A stretch of DNA of 64,000 nucleotides from Acinetobacter sp. MB5. GTDB lineage: Bacteria; Pseudomonadota; Gammaproteobacteria; Pseudomonadales; Moraxellaceae. The translations under genes and the position numbers were made by a program. This document shows, in pieces, positions 7,816 to 16,928 of this stretch; the first letter of the stretch is position 1, and every line of letters starts with the position of its first letter. The notes below the pieces were generated by a model. That model saw only the letters and a list, made by a program, of their open reading frames with translations, was not told where the DNA came from and did no database searches. The stretch is from assembly GCF_003261585.1 (NCBI RefSeq), contig NZ_POVU01000004.1, forward strand, positions 186,001 to 250,000. Direction: 5' to 3'.

Positions 7816-9614
7816 GCTGCACCTCCCAAATACGCTTCAAGAACTGCCTCATTTTTTTGAATTTCTTCAGGCAAACCTTCCGCAATTTTTTGTCCGAATT
7901 CCATCACCACAATGCGATCAACCAGATTCATCACGAAGTCCATATCATGCTCAACCAGTAAAATTGCCATGCCTTCAGCACGCAGCTTGATCAACAAATC
8001 TGCCAGCGCCTGTTTCTCTTTGAGACGTAGACCCGCCGCAGGTTCATCGAGCAGTAGCAATGAAGGTCGTGCACACAAGGCACGTGCGATTTCCAGAATC
8101 CGTTGTTGCCCCAAAGCCAGATTGCCTGCTTCGGTATATAGAAATTCACCCAAGCCAACACGATCAAGTTGCAGTTTGGCTTCATTTAACAGGTTGTTTT
8201 CTTCTTCACGGTCGAACTGCAAAATCGACGCCATCACGCCTTTAATCCCACGCAGATGGGCGCCAATCGCGACATTTTCTAGAACGGTCATTTCAGGCAA
8301 GATTTTCACGTGCTGGAATGTTCGGCTTAAGCCGCGTTTTGCAATTTCACGTGAGCCCAAGCCATTGATTTTTTTACCTTGGAAAATTACGTCGCCACTG
8401 GTTGGCTCATCGACACCTGAAAGCTGGTTAAACATGGTACTTTTGCCTGCACCGTTTGGCCCGATTAACGCCAGAATTTCACCTGCATGAATGGTTAGAT
8501 TCATTTGATTGTTCGCGACCAGCCCCCCAAATTTTTTGGTGACATCTTTCGCTTCCAAAATCACTGAACCTTTTAAAGGCAACTCTAAAGATGGCAATTC
8601 ACGGGTGGGTGGTTGAATTGAAACGTGTTGATCTTTGGCTTTAAAGCGCTGTGGAATGCATTTCATCAAGAGCGGCCACAAGCCCGATGGTGCTTTTTGC
8701 ATGAGTACAATGATCAGCAAGCCAAACACGATCGTTTCATAGTGCCCTTCTGCACCAAAAATCAGCGGCAGAAAATCCTGTAACCATTGACGTGCCATGG
8801 TAAAAATACCCGCACCTAAAATGGCTCCCCAAATACTGCCTACACCGCCAAGCAATGCCATGAACAGGTAATCAATCCCCGCCTGCAAGCCAAATGGTGT
8901 TGGGTTAATAAAAGCTTGGTTATGTGCATACAACCAGCCTGAGATAGACGCGAAAATTGAAGCGATCATAAAAATCACCATTTTCGATCTGAAGGTATTT
9001 ACCCCCATTGACTCAGCCATGAGCTGACCACCATTTAAGGCACGGATCGCACGACCTTCACGCGAATTCAGCAAGTTTTTGGTGACCACAATCGCGGCAA
9101 ATAAAATCACCCAGATCAGGTAGAACATCTTGTTACTGCTGTCGACGGCTGCACCCAAGATGCTAATGCTCGGAATGTTGGACATGCCTGACGGGCCACC
9201 CAAACCATCGATATTGGAAAAGAGGTAATACAGCGAGATACCCCACGCAATCGTACCTAGTGGCAAGTAATGTCCTGAAAGTTTCAGAGTCATACAGCCA
9301 ACAATCAGTGCAGAGAACATGGTAATCATCAGACCAATCAACAGACCCGCCCATGGACTGCCTGCTGTCCAGCTCAACCAATGCGGTAGCTGCTCAGTTG
9401 CGGTGATATAGGCTGTTGCATAAGCACCGATGCCGACCAACGCCGCCTGACCAAAACTGGTCATGCCACCGACACCTGTTAACAGCACCAACCCCAACAC
9501 CACTAAGGCATTCAAGCCAATGTAGTTCATTAATGTCACTTGGTAGGCAGGTAACACGACAGGGCTGATGAACATCAGTACGATAAAACCGAAGAAGATA
9601 TATTTTGCTTTCAT
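7812..9614 (-). CDS. Fused LivM-type permease and LivG-type ATPase
   Basis: One 600-residue chain combines two subunits that are usually separate. Residues 1 to about 325 form a LivM-like permease with many helices (YIGLNALVVLGLVLLTGVGG, LGGVGSIWGAILGAGIFTMA). Residues from about 350 form a LivG-like ATPase with GPNGAGKST, LALGQQRILEIARAL and LLLLDEPAAGL. The signature Ser-Gly-Gly is replaced by ALGQQ, which is common in LivG. It overlaps its neighbours on both sides by ATGA, so the importer is translated as a coupled unit. Such fusions are known in this family. Confidence 0.92.
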   Translation of the reverse strand: MKAKYIFFGFIVLMFISPVVLPAYQVTLMNYIGLNALVVLGLVLLTGVGGMTSFGQAALVGIGAYATAYITATEQLPHWLSWTAGSPWAGLLIGLMITMFSALIVGCMTLKLSGHYLPLGTIAWGISLYYLFSNIDGLGGPSGMSNIPSISILGAAVDSSNKMFYLIWVILFAAIVVTKNLLNSREGRAIRALNGGQLMAESMGVNTFRSKMVIFMIASIFASISGWLYAHNQAFINPTPFGLQAGIDYLFMALLGGVGSIWGAILGAGIFTMARQWLQDFLPLIFGAEGHYETIVFGLLIIVLMQKAPSGLWPLLMKCIPQRFKAKDQHVSIQPPTRELPSLELPLKGSVILEAKDVTKKFGGLVANNQMNLTIHAGEILALIGPNGAGKSTMFNQLSGVDEPTSGDVIFQGKKINGLGSREIAKRGLSRTFQHVKILPEMTVLENVAIGAHLRGIKGVMASILQFDREEENNLLNEAKLQLDRVGLGEFLYTEAGNLALGQQRILEIARALCARPSLLLLDEPAAGLRLKEKQALADLLIKLRAEGMAILLVEHDMDFVMNLVDRIVVMEFGQKIAEGLPEEIQKNEAVLEAYLGGAA

Positions 9615-10648
9615 TCCCCATCCTCCTCTGAGTGACGCGACGTTAAAGATTTCCAGATGAGAAACGGGATAATGATGGTAAAGACGATAATTTCTTTATA
9701 ATCACTGGCCCAGAACATCGAAAATGATTCGATCAGCCCCACCACAATTGAACCAATCGCTGCGACAGGGAAACTTACCAAACCGCCAATAATCGAACCA
9801 ACAAAGCCTTTTAAGCTGATCAGGAAGCCTGAGTCATAGTACAAGGTGGTAATCGGTGAAATTAAAATGCCCGATAAAGCCCCGATAAATGCTGCCAACG
9901 AGAAGGTCAGCTTGCCTGCAAAAATCGGAGAAATCCCCATGAGCTGTGCGCCAACACGATTGACTGAAGTGGCATGTAGTGCTTTGCCATACAAGGTTTT
10001 GGAGAAGAAAAACCACAGCGCCACAATCAAAATAAGAAAAGCCGCTAAGATACACAGCGTCTGGCTGTTTACAGTTAAACTGCCCACATCAAACGTTGCA
10101 TTACTAAATGGTGTAGTTTGCGCACCATTTGGACCAAAAATGATTAATCCCAGACCCACCAGTGTGACGTGAGTTGCGATAGAAACAATCAATAACACCA
10201 GTGATTTTGCAGAAGCCAAAGATTGGAAACAGGTTCGATAAATCATTGGGCCGAGCGGTGTAATCACGGCAAGGGTCAGTAAAATCTGGAAAAACATCGG
10301 CATGTTTGCCAGCGGCAATTTATACATACAGCCGAGTAAAATCAGAATATAAGCCCCCAACCCTGCTTTCGCTTTCCAGTGAAAAGCCTGTTGATGTCTT
10401 AAATAGCTGTATCCATCTAATCCAAGGTTAATCACATATAAAGCACTGACTAACCACACCACATGACTCGGTGTGCCTGCTTGGATCGACGCCAGTGTTA
10501 AAGCGCCAAAAACTGCAAACTCACCCAGCGGAATCAACAAAATGCGTGTTACGGTGAACACGAGAATGATACACAGCGCGAGCAAGGCATAAATTGCACC
10601 GCTAGTAATACCATCCTGACCAAGAATTAACGCAATATTTAAATCCAT
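9611..10648 (-). CDS. Branched-chain-type ABC transporter permease (LivH-like)
   Basis: The 345-residue membrane protein starts with GQDGITSGAIYALLALCIIL, typical of LivH N-termini. It has the family loop VNRVGAQLMGISPIFAGKLTF, in which the conserved Gly precedes the cytoplasmic coupling helix. An inserted segment with extra helices near residues 75-140 makes it longer than E. coli LivH (about 308 residues). It lies downstream of the binding-protein gene after a hairpin gap and is coupled by an ATGA overlap to the fused permease-ATPase. Confidence 0.9.
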   Translation of the reverse strand: MDLNIALILGQDGITSGAIYALLALCIILVFTVTRILLIPLGEFAVFGALTLASIQAGTPSHVVWLVSALYVINLGLDGYSYLRHQQAFHWKAKAGLGAYILILLGCMYKLPLANMPMFFQILLTLAVITPLGPMIYRTCFQSLASAKSLVLLIVSIATHVTLVGLGLIIFGPNGAQTTPFSNATFDVGSLTVNSQTLCILAAFLILIVALWFFFSKTLYGKALHATSVNRVGAQLMGISPIFAGKLTFSLAAFIGALSGILISPITTLYYDSGFLISLKGFVGSIIGGLVSFPVAAIGSIVVGLIESFSMFWASDYKEIIVFTIIIPFLIWKSLTSRHSEEDGE

Positions 10649-10687
10649 ACGCCTAACCTTCGTATTTTTTAGAGAAAAAGCGCCCTC

Positions 10688-10706
10688 TAGGAGAAAAATT
10701 TCCCCT
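10688..10706 (-). terminator. Attenuating hairpin after the binding-protein gene
   Basis: An imperfect stem TAGGGGAAA / TTTCTCCTA on the minus strand lies in the 98-base gap between the binding-protein stop and the LivH-like gene. Such hairpins often stabilise or partly end the message, so the binding protein outnumbers the membrane subunits. The stem is short, so this is tentative. Confidence 0.45.
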
Positions 10707-10746
10707 AAAAAAATTCAGCTGATAGGTAAAAGTGTTGGCTAAAAGA

Positions 10747-11892
10747 TTATTTCAGCAACTTCCAGTGTCCGTTCAGGACAGCGATCATGACGCGACCACG
10801 CTGGTCAAATCCGCTGTGATCCATTGGTGTCATGTTGTATACCCCCTGAGTCCCTGCAAGGTTTTTTGTATTTTCAAGCGCGGTACGCAATGCTTGGCGG
10901 AATTGTAGAGTGCCTGGTTTTCCTTTCTTCAACGCAACAGGAACTGCACGTTGCAACAGAAGTCCCGCATCGTAAACGTTCGCACCGAATGTTGCTGGGT
11001 AATCTCCATATAACTTCTTGTAATTATTCATATAAGTCAGTGCAACAGGCTTAGATGGATTGTTGTTTGGAATCTCATTAATCACCAGCATCAGGCTTGC
11101 AGCCAAAATGGTGTGATTGACTTTTTCCCCGCCCATTTTCAGGAACTGATCGAGAGCCGCTCCATGAGTTTGATACATTTGCCCGCGATATCCACGGTCA
11201 TAGAGTGCGACTTGCGGCGTGACTGCCGAACTGCCTGGTGCTGCGACCAAAATTGCCTGTGGTCTTTTGGCAATCAGTTTCAGTGCCTGACCTGTTAATG
11301 AGGTGTCCTGACGCTGGAAGCTTTCTTTGGCAACAACGCTAATGCCATTTTTTGCCGCCAATGCCGTAATCACTTTATTCCAGTTATCACCATACGGATC
11401 AGCCGTACCAATAAAACCTAAGGTCTTGATCTTTCGCTTCACCATGTCCTGCACTAAGGCAGATGCAATCAAATCATCATTTTGTGTGGTCTTAAACACC
11501 CATTTTTTCTGAGGATTCATCGGTAAAACCGCCGCAGAAGTACCAACAGGCGCAAGCAATGGAACACCTGCTTTAGCAATAGTGCCAATCACGGCCATGA
11601 CATTTGGAGAACCTGATGGCCCAATGATCGCATCAACATTGTTTTCTTTGATGAGTTTATTGACCGCTTTGACCGATGCGGTTGGGTCACTGGCATCATC
11701 AATCGAGATGTATTGCACGCGTTGCCCACCAATGGTTTTTGGCAATAAAGCAATGGTATTTTTTTGTGGAATTCCCACCATGGCCACTGGGCCACTGGCT
11801 GAACTAATCACCCCAACTTTAATATCAGCAAATGCTGTTGATACTGTGGTTGCTAAGATCGACGTAAACACTACTGTTTTGATCAAATTCAT
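10747..11892 (-). CDS. Periplasmic substrate-binding protein of the branched-chain-type ABC importer
   Basis: This 381-residue type I periplasmic binding protein has an N-terminal signal peptide (residues 1-22, ending STAFADIKVGV) and the family patterns GVISSASGPVAMVG, NVDAIIGPSGSPNVMA and LGFIGTADPYGDNW. It captures the ligand in the periplasm for the permeases encoded downstream. An AGGAGG ribosome-binding site sits nine bases before the ATG. An 18-base motif matching the porin and iacH operators at 15 of 18 positions lies about 33-50 bases upstream of the start. This suggests co-regulation with the iac genes and hence an aromatic or indolic ligand (inference). Confidence 0.9.
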   Translation of the reverse strand: MNLIKTVVFTSILATTVSTAFADIKVGVISSASGPVAMVGIPQKNTIALLPKTIGGQRVQYISIDDASDPTASVKAVNKLIKENNVDAIIGPSGSPNVMAVIGTIAKAGVPLLAPVGTSAAVLPMNPQKKWVFKTTQNDDLIASALVQDMVKRKIKTLGFIGTADPYGDNWNKVITALAAKNGISVVAKESFQRQDTSLTGQALKLIAKRPQAILVAAPGSSAVTPQVALYDRGYRGQMYQTHGAALDQFLKMGGEKVNHTILAASLMLVINEIPNNNPSKPVALTYMNNYKKLYGDYPATFGANVYDAGLLLQRAVPVALKKGKPGTLQFRQALRTALENTKNLAGTQGVYNMTPMDHSGFDQRGRVMIAVLNGHWKLLK

Positions 11893-11924
11893 CCCAAATC
11901 CTCCTATTTGCCGAACGCTTAGAA

Positions 11925-11942
11925 ATTTAATTGAAAGATCAA
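11925..11942. promoter_or_regulatory. Degenerate copy of the iac-region operator motif
   Basis: The plus-strand sequence ATTTAATTGAAAGATCAA matches the porin-upstream site ATTTAATTGACATGTCAA at 15 of 18 positions. It keeps both TTGA/TCAA half-sites and the flanking ATTTAA. It lies 33-50 bases before the binding-protein start. I read it as a weaker site for the same regulator. The rest of the 335-base gap holds the porin terminator and AT-rich DNA. Confidence 0.5.
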
Positions 11943-12181
11943 AAATATTACAGAGTTAATTAATGCACATTCCATGCCATTATTGAGAATAAAATTATTT
12001 TTTAAATTATTTTAAATCAATTACTTAAAATTATATTATCCCTCCTTGTCTTTTTATAATTACATATACATTTCAAATATTTTTTATGCCCTATGATGAA
12101 TCAATCATACAAAAAAATGCTCAAAAAGAATACTATTTTAATCAACTATTCACAGCCTAAAAAACAACGCGATAGACATAA

Positions 12182-12209
12182 AAAAAGAGCCTCCCAAAGA
12201 GACTCTTTT
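12182..12209 (-). terminator. Terminator after the porin gene
   Basis: The minus-strand stem AAAAGAG-x-CTC / GAG-x-CTCTTTT, with one mismatch and a five-base loop, is followed by T residues. It lies 18 bases past the porin stop and separates the porin transcript from the ABC importer transcript. Confidence 0.7.
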
Positions 12210-12227
12210 CTTCCCATCAACCCCACA

Positions 12228-13505
12228 TTAGAACGTATATTTGTAGCTGACAATTAAACGGGTTTCTTTAAATTTATTCCCTACATTGTTGTTTGAAGAC
12301 TGATACTTCTGATCCGCAACAATATAAGATGCCTGCAAGCCTAAACCTTTAAATTTGCCTTTTGGCACCATATAGGCAACGGTTGCAATTTTTTCGTATT
12401 CCTTATTATCAGGCAAACCAGCAATTCCTGTCAGTTTGGTGCGTGACATACCTGTACCATGTAAATAACGGAAAGTTGTCGACAAACCAGGGACACCCGC
12501 ATCGGTAAAATCGTAGGTATAAGCCACATGCCACATCAACTCATCGGGTGCGATAAACCCGAGGTTCGACCATGCATGTAAATACGGTTGCGGCGGATAG
12601 TTTCCAATGGTTGGGAAATTGGTTGTACCGTAGTTTTTGCGTGCACCGAATGCCAAGGTATGCATGCCATTTTTCAAAGTGGTCATCAGACCAAAAGACT
12701 GGCTATCAACTTTACCGTCAATCGCGCTGCCATCTTCTGAACTATTAAAATAACGCCCATCCAGTTTAATCTTGGTGCTTTTGACTGCGGTAGAATACGC
12801 CAGATTTACATAGTGTTGATGATAAATATCTTCTAACTGACCAAACCAGTACGCCCCAGAAATCGAAGGTGTAAAGTTGTAATCCAAACCCACCAGATTC
12901 ATCCCATCACTTTGTTTAGTTGGATCTTTTGGATCAATGACGCCTGGTTTAAACAAAGTCATTTTTTCATATTCATCATCGTTACGGGCATTAATGCGCG
13001 TGATACGACCTAGAGTGACTTTTAGATCTTTAATTTCCTTAGATTCAAGCATTGCCCCCATATAGGTGGTGGGCAACTGGCGTGAGTCGTCGATAAAAAT
13101 CACAGGTGTGGTTGGATAGAGTTCACCCACTTTTAATTCTGTTTTGCTGTATTTGAGCTTTAAGGTTGCACCAAATTTTGAATAGTCACGCTCTTGCTTG
13201 CCTGTGCTTTTATTATAAGGCAAGACCATATCATCCCGAGTATCATACATATTATTGAGACGAAATGCATACTGTGCTGTTAAATCCAAACCGACTTGAA
13301 TTGGAGTGTCGGTATAACCCGATTCAAACTTGGTTGATACTGCCTGGCTCCAGCTCCCAATATTCGATTTTCCACCTTCATAATAATCACGATCGACATA
13401 AAAGTTTCTTAAATAAATAGAAGTCTTACTGTCACTAAAAAAATCAGCATGTGCACTATTTAAACCAGCCACCCCCAATAAAACCATTAAATAGGTTTTA
13501 TTCAT
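12228..13505 (-). CDS. OprD-family outer-membrane porin
   Basis: The roughly 425-residue product has a signal peptide (MNKTYLMVLLGVAGLNSAHA) followed by an OprD-like mature start (DFFSDSKTSIYLRNFYVDRD), many alternating beta-strand segments, and a C-terminal strand ending in aromatic Phe (LIVSYKYTF). OprD porins pass amino acids and small aromatic acids across the outer membrane. I chose ATG 13505, which has GAGGAAT before it; the ten-residue extension to 13535 would hide the signal peptide. Its promoter region carries the exact TTGACATGTCAA palindrome shared with iacH, so it probably admits indole-3-acetate or a related compound. Confidence 0.9.
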   Translation of the reverse strand: MNKTYLMVLLGVAGLNSAHADFFSDSKTSIYLRNFYVDRDYYEGGKSNIGSWSQAVSTKFESGYTDTPIQVGLDLTAQYAFRLNNMYDTRDDMVLPYNKSTGKQERDYSKFGATLKLKYSKTELKVGELYPTTPVIFIDDSRQLPTTYMGAMLESKEIKDLKVTLGRITRINARNDDEYEKMTLFKPGVIDPKDPTKQSDGMNLVGLDYNFTPSISGAYWFGQLEDIYHQHYVNLAYSTAVKSTKIKLDGRYFNSSEDGSAIDGKVDSQSFGLMTTLKNGMHTLAFGARKNYGTTNFPTIGNYPPQPYLHAWSNLGFIAPDELMWHVAYTYDFTDAGVPGLSTTFRYLHGTGMSRTKLTGIAGLPDNKEYEKIATVAYMVPKGKFKGLGLQASYIVADQKYQSSNNNVGNKFKETRLIVSYKYTF

Positions 13506-13590
13506 ATTCCTCGAAAATAAAACAGAATTACCCATAACAACCCCTCAAAAAAATCGTTTTGCGCCGTAGATATAATATGAATATCTATTT

Positions 13591-13610
13591 ATTTAATTGA
13601 CATGTCAATT
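13591..13610. promoter_or_regulatory. Palindromic operator over the porin promoter
   Basis: The perfect 16-base palindrome AATTGACATGTCAATT (13595-13610) sits inside the longer shared motif ATTTAATTGACATGTCAA. On the minus strand its TTGACA can serve as a -35 element with GATATT 17 bases downstream as a -10. A repressor bound here would block RNA polymerase. The iacH upstream site matches at 17 of 18 bases. Confidence 0.75.
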
Positions 13611-14034
13611 TTATGAGGTGCACCAATTTTGCTCAAATTTCCATCAAAAACTCAATCAAACCGTATAAACACCAATCTAGTGCAGCATTTTTTGGTTTTT
13701 TATTAAACAAAGCCTGTTATTTTTTAAACAGCAATATTTAACTGACATTTCTATTAAATTACGAGTATTTCGCTTATATTTTGTTACATAAATACAGAAT
13801 AATAATTTTTAATGCACCAAAAAATTAACCCTAAATCAGCGTAATTTTTATTTAAATGAGTAATCAGATTAAATATAAGCTATAAAAAAATATTGATAGA
13901 CAAATATAAGAGAAGATTTTTGATTTTTATTTAACATTAAATGATTTATTTTATAAAATAAAAACAAGCCAATATTAAAAAACTCACTTTCATTTTAATC
14001 AACATCTTCTTTATTTGTTCTAATATAAAAAATA

Positions 14035-14111
14035 GACTTCTTTCATCATTACTTACACCCTCTTTATTTTTCTCCCATAGGGAGAAATAAAAAGGGCTGA
14101 TGAAAGAAGTC
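14035..14111. repeat. 77-bp palindromic intergenic element, copy A
   Basis: The ends are perfect 14-base inverted repeats (GACTTCTTTCATCA and its complement). The core holds TCTCCCATAGGGAGA and, on the minus strand, AGAGGGTGTAAGTA. Two related copies lie at 32876-32953 and 57174-57250 in the opposite orientation. This copy lies just past the iacG stop and could end that transcript as a hairpin. The rest of the 13611-14166 gap is AT-rich with no gene. Confidence 0.8.
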
Positions 14112-14166
14112 TAATAAAGAGCATGATGAAAGCAGTTAAATATTGACTTGTTCTGCACCGAATTTT

Positions 14167-15132
14167 TTAAGCATTAAAACCAATCAAATCTCTTAAAATC
14201 GTAAAGAACGCTTCTTTTTCCTGATCGCTATACTTTTTAAAGACTTCTGTTTGATGACCATCGGCAATATCAAATAACTGCTCTGCCGCCTCTTTACCTT
14301 TTTCTGTCAAGGCAAAAAAGTCTTCATGATTTTCCAGCAAATTCATGTTTTCCAGAATTTCAGTAGCGCGGTCAATTTCCAGCATCGGAACCGCAACATC
14401 CCGCAGCAATTCCTCTTTTGAGGTAGCCGTTTCACCTGCAAGTACCATCAGCAAACGGGCTTCACTGGTACGCAAACCAGAGGTCATTTGTTTCGGTGCA
14501 TAACGCTTCAAATAACCCTGCATGGCACGACTCATCAGAAAGCCCGCATTACGATACAGTCGGGTTTGGAAAAGCTGCTCTTTTTTTGCCGAATCGGTAC
14601 ATGCCTCCAAAGCAAGTCCTAAACTCGGATGCGGCATTACACTTGAGTAAGCCCCTTGATGATAAAGCAAAGGACTACGCCCCTCGTCAGTGAAATTGAC
14701 CACTTTACCCACAATAATCCAGTGATCACCACCTTCTAAAACTTGGTGACGTTCACACTCAAATACCGCCGAGCAATTATCAAGTACAGGGGCAAAACCC
14801 GCTCCGTGATGAAACTGAGTGCCTTCAAATTTATCAATATTTTTTCGGGCAAAGCGATTCGACAATTCAATCTGAGCACCTGACAAAATATTGACGACGA
14901 AATGGCTCGCCTGCTCAAATACAGGAAAACTGGTCGAGCGTTTATCAATACTCCATAAAATCAGCGCAGGATCGAGCGAAACTGAATTAAAACTGTTGGC
15001 CGTTACCCCAACTTTTTCGCCTTGGGCATTTTGAGCCGTAACAATGGTCACGCCTGTTGCAAAATTCCCCAGTGCACGGCGAAATTGTAATGGATCAAGC
15101 TGAGCCACTTTGATGTCTTGCGATGCATTCAT
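14167..15132 (-). CDS. iacG: Flavin reductase of the indole-3-acetate degradation block
   Basis: The 321-residue product has an N-terminal flavin reductase domain (RALGNFATGVTIVTAQN and GVTANSFNSVSLDPALILWS, residues 1 to about 165). A C-terminal winged-helix MarR-like domain follows (about residues 185-315, with SGLRTSEARLLMVLAG). This layout matches the C1 reductase of Acinetobacter p-hydroxyphenylacetate hydroxylase, where the C-terminal domain responds to the aromatic substrate. As the last iac gene it should supply reduced flavin to IacA. A GGGAG ribosome-binding site precedes ATG 15132. Confidence 0.9.
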   Translation of the reverse strand: MNASQDIKVAQLDPLQFRRALGNFATGVTIVTAQNAQGEKVGVTANSFNSVSLDPALILWSIDKRSTSFPVFEQASHFVVNILSGAQIELSNRFARKNIDKFEGTQFHHGAGFAPVLDNCSAVFECERHQVLEGGDHWIIVGKVVNFTDEGRSPLLYHQGAYSSVMPHPSLGLALEACTDSAKKEQLFQTRLYRNAGFLMSRAMQGYLKRYAPKQMTSGLRTSEARLLMVLAGETATSKEELLRDVAVPMLEIDRATEILENMNLLENHEDFFALTEKGKEAAEQLFDIADGHQTEVFKKYSDQEKEAFFTILRDLIGFNA

Positions 15133-15179
15133 TATTAATCTCCCACCACCACATTGAGACCCCTTGGTGGTTCAACGTG

Positions 15180-16136
15180 TTAAATATCAAGAACTAAACG
15201 TGGTGTTTTTGAACGTGAACAACACACCAAAATCTGTTCATTGCTGGCTTTTTCTTCATCTGTGAAATACACATCACGATGGTCAGGCTCACCTTCAATC
15301 ACATCGCACATGCAGGTTCCACACACCCCTTGCTCGCAGGACATTTCAATTTTGATGCCCTCTTTCCCCAAGGCTGCCAAAATCGTTTCATCTTCATTGA
15401 CCACAATAATTTTGCCACTGCGCTGCGCCACGATTTCAAAACGATCCCCAGTCAGGTCGGTATCCACCTGAAAATGCTCTTTATGAATTTGTGCATCAGG
15501 GAAGTTTTGTGACTGTGCCAGATTGATGATCCAGTCCATAAAACCATTGGGGCCACAGGTATAAATATGACTGGCGGCATCTACATCTTTCAGGCTATTT
15601 TGGAAAAACTCGCGGTGATTTGCGCCTTCTTCCTTAAAGTGAAAATGGGTAAAAGCGGCAAGCTCGCCTTGTTTTAACTCATCGACAAAGGCACTACTTA
15701 CTGCACTTTTTCCACAATAATGCAGTTCAAACGAAGCCCCTTGCGCCTTAAGCTGATACGCCATGGTAATCAGTGGGGTAATGCCAATACCACCACCAAT
15801 CAGGATGCTATGTTTGGCTGGACTCAGTGGAAATAGATTACGCGGCGCACTGACCTGCAACTGCATGCCTTGCTGAATGTCGTTAAATGCGCAAAGCGAA
15901 CCGCCACGTGACTCAGGGTCATTTAAAATCCCCAAACGAAACAGGTTCCGCTCTGCTGGGTTTTGACACAATGAATATTGGCGAATCAACCCGTTCGGCA
16001 AATGCAGATCAATATGCGCACCCGCCTCAACTTGTGGCAGGGTTTGACCTTGCTCTGCTTGCAATGCCAATACCGCGACATTTCCGCCTTCAATATGGCG
16101 GTCTTTTACAATTACTTGATATGTTTCTGTCATCAT
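15180..16136 (-). CDS. iacF: Ferredoxin reductase of the IacCD dioxygenase
   Basis: This phthalate-dioxygenase-reductase-type flavoprotein has an N-terminal flavin domain (RQYSLCQNP), a nucleotide-binding domain (LIGGGIGITPLITMAYQL, YTCGPNGFMDWI) and a C-terminal plant-type 2Fe-2S domain whose ligands lie in CEQGVCGTCMC and VCCSR. It should pass electrons from NAD(P)H to the Rieske oxygenase IacC. Three in-frame ATGs lie close together. An AAAGG abuts the one at 16142 but is six bases from the one at 16136, so 16136 is the better start. It lies 39 bases after iacE. Confidence 0.9.
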   Translation of the reverse strand: MMTETYQVIVKDRHIEGGNVAVLALQAEQGQTLPQVEAGAHIDLHLPNGLIRQYSLCQNPAERNLFRLGILNDPESRGGSLCAFNDIQQGMQLQVSAPRNLFPLSPAKHSILIGGGIGITPLITMAYQLKAQGASFELHYCGKSAVSSAFVDELKQGELAAFTHFHFKEEGANHREFFQNSLKDVDAASHIYTCGPNGFMDWIINLAQSQNFPDAQIHKEHFQVDTDLTGDRFEIVAQRSGKIIVVNEDETILAALGKEGIKIEMSCEQGVCGTCMCDVIEGEPDHRDVYFTDEEKASNEQILVCCSRSKTPRLVLDI

Positions 16137-16175
16137 AACCATCCTTTATTTATTTGCTTCAACCCCTTTTCAGGC

Positions 16176-16913
16176 TTAGCGCATAAATAAACCGCCATTA
16201 ATATCCCACGTTGCGCCTGTCACAAACGACGCATTTTCACTGGCTAAAAGCCCGATGGTTTCCGCAATAAACTGCATACTGCCCAAAGCTTTGACTGGAA
16301 TATTTTCAATAAACTGATCCAGTTTTTCGGCAGGGACAATACTGCGTACCGCAGGTGAATCCATTGGCCCCGGTGCAATGGCATTGACCGTGACACCTTG
16401 CGCTGCAAACTGTTTGGCAAAGATTTTGGTCAGGGTCACAATCGCGCCTTTGGTGGCTGCATAGTGGGCACCCGTTGCGGTTCCCCCATTTTGTCCAGCC
16501 AAAGAGGCCATATTGATGATGCGTCCATAGCCTTTAGCTGCCATGTACTTGCCCAGAATCTGACACGACTGAAATGTCCCGCGTTGATTAATTTGAGAAA
16601 CCCAGTCAAATTCCTCAGCGGTAATGTCTAAAACAGGCGTTGCTTTGGTCACAGAAGCATTGTTGACGAGCACATCCAATCGAGAAAATTTTTCTTCAAG
16701 CCACTGCACTGCTGCATGAAAGTCCGACTCAACCGAAATATCCAGTTTCAACGGATGCATATTGGCTGAATAGGCACTTTGAGCAATCGCTTGTTCAGCT
16801 TTTTCCAAAGAAGTGTCTGAAGCAATCACCTGATAGCCCAAACTTGCCAAATAGGTTGCAATCACATTGCCCAAACCCGATGCCGCGCCAGTCACCAATG
16901 CGACTTTTTCCAT
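16176..16913 (-). CDS. iacE: Short-chain dehydrogenase/reductase of the iac block
   Basis: The 245-residue Rossmann oxidoreductase has the NAD-binding motif TGAASGLGNVIA (residues 8-19), NNASVTKA, the active-site Ser in INMASLAGQNGG, and the Tyr-x3-Lys motif in GAHYAATKGA. It ends with the usual SDR tail ATWDINGGLFMR. In indole-3-acetate degradation IacE is placed at an oxindole-intermediate step. The call rests on operon position plus family. It starts 15 bases after iacD. Confidence 0.9.
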   Translation of the reverse strand: MEKVALVTGAASGLGNVIATYLASLGYQVIASDTSLEKAEQAIAQSAYSANMHPLKLDISVESDFHAAVQWLEEKFSRLDVLVNNASVTKATPVLDITAEEFDWVSQINQRGTFQSCQILGKYMAAKGYGRIINMASLAGQNGGTATGAHYAATKGAIVTLTKIFAKQFAAQGVTVNAIAPGPMDSPAVRSIVPAEKLDQFIENIPVKALGSMQFIAETIGLLASENASFVTGATWDINGGLFMR

Positions 16914-16928
16914 GACCTTTCTTCCTCT

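Noticed and set aside
14167..15132. Reductase component of p-hydroxyphenylacetate hydroxylase
   Set aside because: The domain layout fits, but no hydroxylase gene is adjacent and it is the last gene of a complete iacH-A-B-I-C-D-E-F-G block, so iacG is the better call.
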